A stretch of 7,495 bases of DNA from Caryophanales bacterium (lineage in GTDB: Bacteria > Bacillota_I > Bacilli_A > RFN20 > CAG-826): contig JALEUF010000078.1 in assembly GCA_022781015.1 (NCBI GenBank), positions 1 to 7,495 of the forward strand, written 5' to 3'. Shown in pieces: positions 1-6,576 of the stretch. The notes beneath the pieces are model-generated. The model made no database searches, was not told the DNA's origin, and was given only the letters and a program-made list of their open reading frames with translations. Numbering within the stretch: the stretch's first letter is position 1; every line of letters begins with the position of its first letter. The position numbers were made by a program, and so were the translations under genes.

Positions 1-771
1 GCAGCTCTTACTAAAGAATTTGGAAAAGGTTATTCTCAAGATAATCTTAAATTATTTAGAAGATTTTATGTAATTTATTCGCAAGATCAAATCGGGGAAA
101 CAGTGTTTACCGAATCTAAAAATTTACCGGTTACGCTCGAATGGAGACGCTTCTATTTGAGTTGGGGCCACTATATTAGATTGATGAGAATCTCTAGAGG
201 ATTAGAAGAATATATAAAAAAGAGTGATGACTATAAAGAAAAGCTAGCAGGAGTCAAATTCAAACAAGGGGACGTCACCACTACCATGATTGAATGCGAA
301 AACGGCGAAACCATATTATTAAAACTAGATACTACACTGCCTCATCTTTATGATAGAAACCTAACTGTTGAAGGTACCGAAGGGTTTTATTGCCAAACCA
401 CCAAATCAGTCGTGTTGGATGATAAAAAATATGACCATGATTTTGACCCGATAGAAAAATCATTCCTTAATCAAAAAGATTATGATGAATACCTTCCTGA
501 AGACTGGAAGGATATAACCCAAGAGCAAATCGATGCAGGACATGGTGGAATGGATTATGTCATGTTAAAACATTTCTTTAGATATATTAAGAATAAAGAG
601 GAGATGCCGATTGATGTCTATGATGCAGTTTCTTGGATGAGCATTACCGCCTTATCAGAAGAATCAATTGCAAAAGGATCAATTCCAATTGAATGTCCTG
701 ATTTTACCCGTGGCAAATACAAAAATAGAAAACCTTTAGATGTATTGCCTTTGCCAAAAATCAAAAGATAA
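1..771 (+). CDS. Chimeric partial ORF: YhcG/DUF1016 N-domain fragment joined to Gfo/Idh/MocA oxidoreductase C-terminal half
   Basis: The frame is open from base 1 to the TAA at 769-771 (256 residues visible), so the true start lies left of the window. The GTG at 103 falls inside a conserved domain and is not a credible start. Residues 1-64 (LTKEFGKGYS, LKLFRRFY, LSWGHYIRLMRI) read like the DUF1016 N-terminal domain of YhcG-type PD-(D/E)XK nucleases. From residue 65 the protein reads like the C-terminal half of GH109-like Gfo/Idh/MocA NAD-dependent sugar oxidoreductases: RGLEEYIKK at 66-74, KQGD 88-91, LDTTLP 109-114, GHGGMDY 180-186, PIDVYDAVSWM 203-213, PDFTRGK 233-239. The Rossmann NAD-binding half of the oxidoreductase is absent, and the nuclease domain of YhcG does not follow. 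The product is therefore probably inactive in either role. The family calls come from motif memory and both are fairly clear. Whether the join is biological or an assembly error cannot be decided here. Confidence 0.75.
   Translation, partial: AALTKEFGKGYSQDNLKLFRRFYVIYSQDQIGETVFTESKNLPVTLEWRRFYLSWGHYIRLMRISRGLEEYIKKSDDYKEKLAGVKFKQGDVTTTMIECENGETILLKLDTTLPHLYDRNLTVEGTEGFYCQTTKSVVLDDKKYDHDFDPIEKSFLNQKDYDEYLPEDWKDITQEQIDAGHGGMDYVMLKHFFRYIKNKEEMPIDVYDAVSWMSITALSEESIAKGSIPIECPDFTRGKYKNRKPLDVLPLPKIKR
188..199 (+). other. Fusion junction between DUF1016-like and Gfo/Idh/MocA-like coding sequence
   Basis: In the DUF1016 family, the motif LSWxHYxxLMRI is normally followed by a polar stretch leading to a conserved R-x-F-Y segment. 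Here, immediately after LMRI (codons 61-64), the sequence switches to SRGLEEYI, which matches the middle of Gfo/Idh/MocA proteins. The switch lies within codons 63-67 and stays in frame. There are no inverted repeats, target duplications or transposon ends around it. The exact breakpoint is an inference from where each family's similarity stops. Confidence 0.55.
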
Positions 772-800
772 TCAATACACGGGTGCCTTAAATTTAAAAA
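772..800. other. Convergent intergenic gap, no convincing terminator
   Basis: These 29 bases separate the stop of the plus-strand chimera from the stop of the minus-strand cassette. A perfect 10-bp AT palindrome (ttaaatttaa, 788-797) is present. It has no loop, no GC stem and no following T-run beyond a short A-run, so it does not qualify as an intrinsic terminator. Confidence 0.5.
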
Positions 801-3245
801 CTAGATATTAGATTTATCGTTATAAACATTCGAGCAAAGTTGCTCAACAATGATTTTTCTATTACTAGAGTTATTTTTCATCAAAAAGTTGTTTGTATAC
901 TCAACTTTGAATTTTATATCCTGGTTATCATCAATAAAAGTATTCCCGATTATATTTATTTTGCCATGAACATATTCCCTGGAATTCTTATCCATAACCT
1001 CAGGTTTGATTATAATTTCATAATCTTTTTCGTCGCCGAAAGGGTTATAAGCACAGTTCAAAACAAAATTGTCTTTGAAAGTAATGTCTTTAGTTAAACT
1101 AGATTCATACCAAAAATTGCAGTCATCAGCGACACATAACACGGCTCCGCCTAAAAAGGAAAATTGGTTATTATTAATCAAACATTTGCCCCTAGTAGTA
1201 ACTAATATCCCTCTGCCCATCGATGAAAGAAATTCATTATTAGATATTTCTACATCAGGAGAAGTAGAAACATTATCAATATAATTGCCTAAATATAGCG
1301 ACGATACTTTATCCTTGAGTTTTATTTGTATGTGATAATCATCAAGTAAAGAAGATTCCATAACAACATTAGAGGCAATCTCAGTAAGGTTGTTCTTGTC
1401 AATTAAGGCAATTTTGTCTTTTGGTTTATAGAAATTAAATCCATAAGAGCAATTATGCTTGAATTCGACAATCAAAGTATGATCATCAATTATTTTAGAA
1501 ACACACGTATGAATGCCATGGATATTTATATAATCGTCATGGCCTTCTTTAAGTTGATTGCCTTTTATCGTGATATGTCCCCTGCAACAGGAGAAATGTA
1601 AGAAGTCAGCATTACAAGATATTTTCCTTCCTCTAGAAGGCAAAATCTTGTTACCAATAAATCTAATATTTTCAGAGCATTGAGATAAAATACCGAACCC
1701 ATGTATGGAATTAAAGGTAACATTCTTCATCAACACATTCTTGCAATCTACAAATGCACCACCTATTTCATTTCTAATTGTAGGTCTAATTTCTAAAGTA
1801 GAACCCACCTTAAAATAATCACCTTCATTAGATAAAGTAACGCTCAACTCATTATTTCCTAAGCTGACTATGCTTGCAAAAGACGGAGCGCATGGATGGG
1901 TTTTGTCTTTATCGTGAACCCTAGTTTTTGTTTGATGGCTTTCATCATCATGAAATAAGCAAATGTTATCGTCATCTCTATAGTCATATGACCAATAATA
2001 ATCGCCACTTCTATTAATCTCGCTATGGAAGATTAATTTGTTTTTATCTACATTAAACAAACAAGATGGATTAATTTGAATTATATATCCATCCTTAACT
2101 TTTTCTTTAACATAAATTTCTGACATCGTCGGATTTAGATAATCAAAAGTCGCATTGCAAAGAGTTATATTTTCACATTCTTTAAAAATAAATGGGGTTA
2201 AAGGTCCATGGAGTATAAAAGAAGAACCATTGCAATCGATTGTTAATTTGTTTTTATTGCAGACATATAAAAGAACATGCTTTTCTCCGTGATTAGTTCT
2301 TTCTATCGTATCTGTATTTGAAAGAAAAACATTATGTAAAAGTTCTACGTCTTCAGGATAAATGTGATATGTTCCGTTAGTTATCTTTATTGATTTAGAT
2401 AATTCGTGATTATTTATTTGGAAAACAAAATCACCTGCATTCAAATAGAAAAACCAGCTTATCAAAGAAACATTGCTTTCTATTGTTTTTAAGTTTTCCC
2501 TAGACGATCCTTTGACTTGATTTGAATAAACATTGAAATATCTAGGTGCCTTGCATCCATACATCAAATCAACATCGATATTTCCGAAAGAATGTGGATG
2601 GTGTTCGCCACCATCTTTAGCATCCCCAACTTTAACGTAATAATAGAAATTATTGATGTTACTAGCCAATGCATAATCAATCATTTTCTTTGAATTTAAT
2701 TCGTGACTGACTAAGGAATCGTTACCACCACATACCAGTAAAGTAGGAATATTCAGGGCAAAGTATTCTTTTAATCTATAAACTGGATAGGATTGATAAT
2801 TTTGCATTTCTTCATCACTAGAGAAATGATATTCGTCCAAGACTTGCTTATATAGTTCTGGGCTATCCTCCTTTTTAGGCCAGGTCCTTAAATCAAGAAC
2901 AGGAGAATCTAAATACATTTTTTTAACACAACTAGGATATTTCAAAGCAAAGTTAAACGCATATAAGCCACCCCTAGAGAATCCTATCAAGATGGCTTTC
3001 TTGTTTAACTTATATCTATTCATCAAGTCCAAATAAAAATCATGCATCAATTCAACCGAATCAGGGCTACCATATTTGTTTGATATTTGATAATAGACTC
3101 TAGTAAACCCATCTTCGCACAATTTTCTTTCAAGTGCATCGAAAGCATATAGAAATTCAGTCTTCCATAGCCATTCTCCATTAGGTTTATCAGGGATTAT
3201 GATTGTAGCTTCATATCCATTAAAAATATATTTCTCGGTTTTCAT
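801..3245 (-). CDS. Alpha/beta-hydrolase (esterase) fused to GH110-like alpha-1,3-galactosidase beta-helix
   Basis: This is an 814-residue two-domain enzyme ending in TAG. Residues 1 to ~225 form an alpha/beta-hydrolase: nucleophile elbow GFSRGG with Ser90, acid in GGNDSLVS (Asp176), and histidine in the GEHHPHS block (His215/216/218). This suggests a serine esterase. Residues ~270-750 resemble GH110, the alpha-1,3-galactosidase family that includes blood-group-B-cleaving enzymes. Supporting motifs are GTYHIYPE (291-298), the beta-helix entry LHGPLTPFIFKECENITL (345-362), GFGILSQCSENI (516-527), NADFLHFSCCRG (545-556) and GHDDYINIHG (568-577). Asp547, Asp570 and Asp571 occupy the positions of the GH110 catalytic aspartates; the 23-residue spacing matches the marine enzyme as I recall it. 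There is no signal peptide and there are 23 cysteines, so a cytoplasmic location is likely. The ATG overlaps the preceding TGA (ATGA) and has a GGGAG ribosome site. An esterase-GH110 fusion is unusual; substrate and linkage are inferred. Confidence 0.8.
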   Translation of the reverse strand: MKTEKYIFNGYEATIIIPDKPNGEWLWKTEFLYAFDALERKLCEDGFTRVYYQISNKYGSPDSVELMHDFYLDLMNRYKLNKKAILIGFSRGGLYAFNFALKYPSCVKKMYLDSPVLDLRTWPKKEDSPELYKQVLDEYHFSSDEEMQNYQSYPVYRLKEYFALNIPTLLVCGGNDSLVSHELNSKKMIDYALASNINNFYYYVKVGDAKDGGEHHPHSFGNIDVDLMYGCKAPRYFNVYSNQVKGSSRENLKTIESNVSLISWFFYLNAGDFVFQINNHELSKSIKITNGTYHIYPEDVELLHNVFLSNTDTIERTNHGEKHVLLYVCNKNKLTIDCNGSSFILHGPLTPFIFKECENITLCNATFDYLNPTMSEIYVKEKVKDGYIIQINPSCLFNVDKNKLIFHSEINRSGDYYWSYDYRDDDNICLFHDDESHQTKTRVHDKDKTHPCAPSFASIVSLGNNELSVTLSNEGDYFKVGSTLEIRPTIRNEIGGAFVDCKNVLMKNVTFNSIHGFGILSQCSENIRFIGNKILPSRGRKISCNADFLHFSCCRGHITIKGNQLKEGHDDYINIHGIHTCVSKIIDDHTLIVEFKHNCSYGFNFYKPKDKIALIDKNNLTEIASNVVMESSLLDDYHIQIKLKDKVSSLYLGNYIDNVSTSPDVEISNNEFLSSMGRGILVTTRGKCLINNNQFSFLGGAVLCVADDCNFWYESSLTKDITFKDNFVLNCAYNPFGDEKDYEIIIKPEVMDKNSREYVHGKINIIGNTFIDDNQDIKFKVEYTNNFLMKNNSSNRKIIVEQLCSNVYNDKSNI
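996..2438 (-). other. GH110-like right-handed parallel beta-helix domain
   Basis: This region encodes roughly residues 270-750 of the fusion protein. It shows the repeated short N/G-rich rungs of a parallel beta-helix (CENITLCNATF, CKNVLMKNVTF, CSENIRFIGNKI, RGHITIKGNQL, DVEISNNEF, GKCLINNNQF, KDITFKDNFV, GKINIIGNTF). The candidate catalytic aspartates are Asp547 (codon 1605-1607), Asp570 and Asp571. The domain limits are approximate. Confidence 0.7.
3242..3245 (-). promoter_or_regulatory. ATGA stop/start overlap (translational coupling)
   Basis: On the minus strand the TGA of the SGNH esterase overlaps the ATG of the esterase-GH110 gene by four bases. This arrangement usually couples translation of the two products. 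It also shows that TGA is read as a stop here. Confidence 0.8.
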
Positions 3246-3838
3246 TGCAATACTCCCGTTGAAATAATGAAATCTGCTAAAAGTTTATGACCCTCATTAT
3301 TTAAATGAAGACCATCTAAAGCATATTTATTTCTATCTTCTTCTTTATTTGGATCAAAGAAGAAATCAAAACCATTAATGACTATAAAGCCATATTCCTT
3401 TGCTTTTTGAATTAGGATTTCGCTATATTGAGAAAGAGACAATCCTATTCCATTTAAAGACTCTCCGTTACGATGTAGCGGGGTCATTACTATTATTTTT
3501 GAATTAGGATTATTATTCTTTATAAAGGAAAACACTTTATTGACAGCCATAGAAAAATCATCAAGTTTTACATTCGTTCCAAAATCATTCGTACCACCTG
3601 CAATAATGATGATGTCCCCTTTTTCATAGGTAGAAACAACATTTTCGAAAGCTATAGAAGAATTAACCATTGATGTATGGCTAAAAGCAACTCCATTATG
3701 GCCATAATTAATATATTCGCATCCGAGATATTCTTTTAAATATTCTCCATATGGCTTTGCTAGCGAATTAGGAAAAGAATCGTTTGGCCCAGTATATTGA
3801 CCATGTGTAATTGAGTCACCTATTGTTATTAATTTCAT
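3242..3838 (-). CDS. SGNH/GDSL-family hydrolase (probable carbohydrate O-acyl esterase)
   Basis: This 198-residue single-domain protein has all four SGNH blocks: GDSITHG with nucleophile Ser9, NGV with Gly49 (block II), GGTND with Asn84 (block III), and DGLHLN with Asp175 and His178 (block V). Length and motif order are normal for small bacterial GDSL esterases, many of which remove acetyl groups from sugars. It has no signal peptide or membrane segment, so it is probably cytoplasmic. The ATG at 3838 lies 3 nt after the SASA-type esterase stop; no Shine-Dalgarno sequence is visible before it, so translation is probably coupled. It sits between another esterase and an esterase-glycosidase fusion, which supports a role in glycan de-esterification. 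The exact acyl group and sugar cannot be read from sequence; lysophospholipase or arylesterase activity remains possible. Confidence 0.88.
   Translation of the reverse strand: MKLITIGDSITHGQYTGPNDSFPNSLAKPYGEYLKEYLGCEYINYGHNGVAFSHTSMVNSSIAFENVVSTYEKGDIIIIAGGTNDFGTNVKLDDFSMAVNKVFSFIKNNNPNSKIIVMTPLHRNGESLNGIGLSLSQYSEILIQKAKEYGFIVINGFDFFFDPNKEEDRNKYALDGLHLNNEGHKLLADFIISTGVLQ
3253..3257 (-). promoter_or_regulatory. Ribosome binding site GGGAG for the esterase-GH110 gene
   Basis: The minus strand reads GGGAG, seven bases before the ATG at 3245. It lies inside the 3' end of the SGNH gene. It fixes the start codon choice and would allow initiation in addition to coupling. Confidence 0.65.
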
Positions 3839-3841
3839 GTT

Positions 3842-4867
3842 CTATAGATTATAAATATCGATTATTTGGTTGGCTATCATTCTGGCTAGCTCCTTTTTTC
3901 TAGAAGGATGGATGCAACTAGTCTCACTAACTCCCCTTGAATCAATCAAATAACTATTTGGAATAATATCAATTGCCCTTTCCTGCGCTTTTTGGATGCT
4001 CCTCCACCCATTATCATTCCTGACATCAAGGTTAGCGATTTCTACAATTAGGAATGGAGTAGATTCGTCCTTAGTATCGCTTCTATATATTTTAGCGAGG
4101 ATTTCTAATTCCTTATCATAAATTTTGCCTTCTTCTAAAGAAGTGTCACTTTCTCCTTGATAATAGCAAATAATGTTATAGGTCAAGGGCTTGCATTGAG
4201 AGAAAACAACATCATAAAGCAATCCGTTCCTATTCCAAATCTTATAGAAAGTATCGCTATGATCAGGATGTTTAAAAGAAAGGGGAATATCCAAACTAGT
4301 TCCAATAATCTTATTTTCTGGAATCCATGCCTCGATAACAGAAGCTCCTTCATAACAAGTTACCAAACCAATATGGATATTTTTATCTTTCTCATTAATA
4401 AACCTGCTTACTTGATAACATAATGAAGGCCAAGATGGTATTTCTTCCTTTTCAAGGACTTTCCAGCCATCGCTAGCCCTAAAAGGCTCTAGATCGCCAT
4501 CAAAAAACATTGGTCTATTAGTTGAGAATAACCTAATGTTTGAATTAGAAAGATATTCTTCGTATTTGTCTAATCCCTCTTTGAACTTAAATTGTTGATT
4601 AGATTGCCCTGCCATCAAAAGAAGTAAGCCGACATAAATATCTTTTATTACGATTTGTTCAGTTTTATTAGACACGACTAACTCATATGGTCCACCTATT
4701 TCTTCAGGAGGAAAAGTCACTTCCCATTCATCGTTAATAGGCTTTACAGTTATTTTTTGGTCTTTAAAAACAACGCTGACCTCTTCATTGCTTCTTCCAC
4801 TAACCCTAATTGGCTTAGCGAAAGCGAAAACCATGTGGTCATTAAATATTGGGTTTAGTTGTAACAT
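3842..4867 (-). CDS. SASA-type sialate O-acetylesterase-like carbohydrate esterase
   Basis: This is a 341-residue protein ending in TAG. The N-terminal beta-domain (about 1-80; LNPIFNDHMVF, PIRVSGRS, GGPYEL) is typical of bacterial sialate 9-O-acetylesterase relatives. It is followed by the SASA catalytic domain: AGQSN with nucleophile Ser89, YEGASVIEAWI (172-182), YYQGESD (235-241), and the C-terminal DSRGVSETSCIHPSRK (309-324) with probable Asp309 and His320. The residue after GQSN is Gln, where most relatives have Met, and the segment before it (LLLLMAGQSN) replaces the usual ExWLCSGQSN. The protein is short for this family because it lacks the long insertions of many homologues. No signal peptide is present, so the site of action is probably cytoplasmic. 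It starts 6 nt after the lipoprotein stop without a clear Shine-Dalgarno. Removal of O-acetyl groups from sialic acid or another sugar is the likely role; the specific substrate is inferred. Confidence 0.87.
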   Translation of the reverse strand: MLQLNPIFNDHMVFAFAKPIRVSGRSNEEVSVVFKDQKITVKPINDEWEVTFPPEEIGGPYELVVSNKTEQIVIKDIYVGLLLLMAGQSNQQFKFKEGLDKYEEYLSNSNIRLFSTNRPMFFDGDLEPFRASDGWKVLEKEEIPSWPSLCYQVSRFINEKDKNIHIGLVTCYEGASVIEAWIPENKIIGTSLDIPLSFKHPDHSDTFYKIWNRNGLLYDVVFSQCKPLTYNIICYYQGESDTSLEEGKIYDKELEILAKIYRSDTKDESTPFLIVEIANLDVRNDNGWRSIQKAQERAIDIIPNSYLIDSRGVSETSCIHPSRKKELARMIANQIIDIYNL

Positions 4868-4873
4868 ATATTA

Positions 4874-6574
4874 TTAAGCGTTGAAGAATTCTAGGTTCTT
4901 GAAGTAGCAAGTAGAATTGGAGATATCTAGTTTTGCAACATTATCCGCACGGTTTCCGGAATGATTAGCCTTCATTTCAATCGTATACCAGGAACCAACT
5001 GTAATAGAATTAACCTTAGTTCCTTCAGCATTGTAACTAGAGAAATATGGTTCTTTTGTAGTATCGGAGCTCCAGCAGAATCCAGCGAAATTAATCCAGC
5101 TCCATTGAGCCCAAGTGGTATGGAAGAATTTGCCACTGCCATCATCAGATTCAACAAATAATTGGAATCTTATCGAATTATAATTTCTATAGAAGAATTC
5201 TTTTTCCCCTTCGCTATCATAGACATTTTTAAAGCAAACGTTGCCATTTTCTCCTTCAGCAAAAGCAGTCTTGGAAGTTGCCTTTATAACATCGACGTCG
5301 TCTTTTTTAGTAGCTTCCATAGTTACGCCACTAGTCTCGCTAATAAAGCCAAGAGGATCGGCCTCGAATGTATCTATTAACCATTCGTTTCCAAATCTTA
5401 GATTCCTTAGGTAAACAGTATGTGCAGAACCATATAGATTTAGGAATACGTTTTCAAGTTTGAATTCTTGGCCTGCATCACTTTTCCTAACTAGCATCGA
5501 GAATGTATACCAATTGTTATAATACATTTTAAACACTTGGTTACCATTTTCATAAACCCTGATCAAGTCAGAAACATTCTTTATGCCATTATCTTCAACA
5601 TAGTCAGTTCTAAACCAGCTAGATGCCCCAGTTGTATAAATCATGTTGTCAGTTGAAGTTGCTCCATAAAGGAATTCAAATGACAAATATGTATAGTTTT
5701 CAAAGAAAGTATCAGTCTCTAAGAAGGCGTCTTTGAAATGGATTTCTCCCATTCCGCTAGCTTTAATAACATTGCTCCCGGCGAAAGTTTCATTAGTCAA
5801 GGTTAAGCCTTCGTCTTTAGTTACAAATCCATCTTTATATCTATATGGCGTATAGGTTGCAGTGTAAGTAACGCTTTCGCTAACTGTAGTAACCTCTTTA
5901 TCCCAGCCAGCAAATTTATAGATATAGTTTTCGTCTGCTTCCTTTGCTGGAGTTGCCGGAACTATAACTTCATCCCCTAGGAAATAAGATTTAGTAGAAA
6001 TTACGTTTCCTTCATTAACAAAAGTAACATTGAAAGCTTCTTTGCTAGAATCGAATAAAGCGTAATAAGTTTTATTGTCAGTTATCTTTTCTTTATCTAG
6101 ATCGATAACTTCACCATCTTCGCTTAATCCCCATCCTTTGAAGACATATGTATATCCATTTGATTTTTCTTTTGTTGGGGTTTCTCCGTCAAATGATGGA
6201 GAAGCTCCGTATTCAACCCCTTCATCAACTTCAATAGTTTCAGTCCCGTTTTTCCAAGTAACTGTATATTTATTAATTTCCCAAACGGCTGAATAGGTTT
6301 CGTTTCCCGTGACGGTTTTGCTTACTTCCTTATCACTTCCGATCGCATCCACCCATTTATCAAAGGTATAGGTATAAGTATTGTCTTCTTCCTTTGTTGG
6401 ATTAGCAGGGAAAGTAGGTTTTTCTCCTTCAGTAAAGGTAGTTTCTTGAATGAGTTTAGTTCCTGTTTCGTCATAAAAATAGGCTTTGAATGTTTTTGGC
6501 GTTTTATCAACACAGCCAACGCAACTACCAATAAGCAATAAAGACGCAAGAGAAGAAATGATTGTTTTTTTCAT
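4874..6574 (-). CDS. Surface lipoprotein with three Listeria-Bacteroides repeats and two tandem C-terminal beta modules
   Basis: This 566-residue protein has a lipoprotein signal peptide: Lys2-Lys3, a hydrophobic core at 5-16, then IGSC (Cys18) and CVGC (Cys21) as alternative lipobox cysteines. Residues 29-242 hold three Listeria-Bacteroides repeats (InlB B-repeat/Flg_new type), each with an F/Y-x-x-x-F-x-G/K-W core (FDKW 71-74, FKGW 145-148, FAGW 221-224). Residues 249-395 and 409-565 are two divergent copies of one module. They share GF(V/I)xxxxG(L/V)T near the start, VIKA, HFKD/CFKN, a NY motif, WYT and (Y/F)(L/F)(R/K)NL at the end. No catalytic motif is recognised, so these are best read as beta-sandwich binding modules, perhaps for glycans. 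Translation starts at an ATG with AAGGAG six bases upstream. It is the second gene of the cassette and probably displays the module pair outside the cell. Confidence 0.82.
   Translation of the reverse strand: MKKTIISSLASLLLIGSCVGCVDKTPKTFKAYFYDETGTKLIQETTFTEGEKPTFPANPTKEEDNTYTYTFDKWVDAIGSDKEVSKTVTGNETYSAVWEINKYTVTWKNGTETIEVDEGVEYGASPSFDGETPTKEKSNGYTYVFKGWGLSEDGEVIDLDKEKITDNKTYYALFDSSKEAFNVTFVNEGNVISTKSYFLGDEVIVPATPAKEADENYIYKFAGWDKEVTTVSESVTYTATYTPYRYKDGFVTKDEGLTLTNETFAGSNVIKASGMGEIHFKDAFLETDTFFENYTYLSFEFLYGATSTDNMIYTTGASSWFRTDYVEDNGIKNVSDLIRVYENGNQVFKMYYNNWYTFSMLVRKSDAGQEFKLENVFLNLYGSAHTVYLRNLRFGNEWLIDTFEADPLGFISETSGVTMEATKKDDVDVIKATSKTAFAEGENGNVCFKNVYDSEGEKEFFYRNYNSIRFQLFVESDDGSGKFFHTTWAQWSWINFAGFCWSSDTTKEPYFSSYNAEGTKVNSITVGSWYTIEMKANHSGNRADNVAKLDISNSTCYFKNLEFFNA
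4880..5830 (-). repeat. Tandem duplication of a ~150-residue beta-rich module
   Basis: Copy A is residues 249-395 (5390-5830) and copy B is residues 409-565 (4880-5350) of the lipoprotein. Aligned landmarks are GFVTKDEGLTL/GFISETSGVTM, NVIKAS/DVIKAT, EIHFKDAF/NVCFKNVY, FFENYTYLSFEF/FFYRNYNSIRFQL, NNWYTFSM/GSWYTIEM and VYLRNLRFGN/CYFKNLEFFN. The modules match no family I can name. Confidence 0.65.
5849..6490 (-). repeat. Three tandem Listeria-Bacteroides (InlB B-type) protein repeats
   Basis: The approximate repeat spans in the lipoprotein are residues 29-98 (6281-6490), 101-175 (6050-6274) and 181-242 (5849-6034). Each has the order: beta strand, charged turn, P-x-x-P-T/A-K-E, Y-T/I-Y-x-F-x-x-W, then T-Y-x-A-x-(W/F/Y). 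They are clearly diverged from each other, so the duplication is old. The repeats are likely a spacer stalk between the lipid anchor and the C-terminal modules. Confidence 0.8.
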
Positions 6575-6576
6575 GA

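Noticed and set aside
103..105. GTG as start codon of the plus-strand gene
   Set aside because: The frame is open upstream to base 1, and the upstream codons continue the DUF1016-like domain; no ribosome site precedes the GTG.
788..797. AT palindrome ttaaatttaa between the convergent genes as a terminator
   Set aside because: It has no loop, no GC pairs and no proper T-tract; such palindromes arise easily in AT-rich DNA.
840..1284. Plus-strand open frames within the esterase-GH110 gene
   Set aside because: They lie antisense to strongly conserved beta-helix coding sequence and show no recognisable protein features or ribosome site.
4961..5380. Plus- and minus-strand short open frames inside the lipoprotein gene
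   Set aside because: They overlap the duplicated module in other frames; the translations look like random AT-rich reading.
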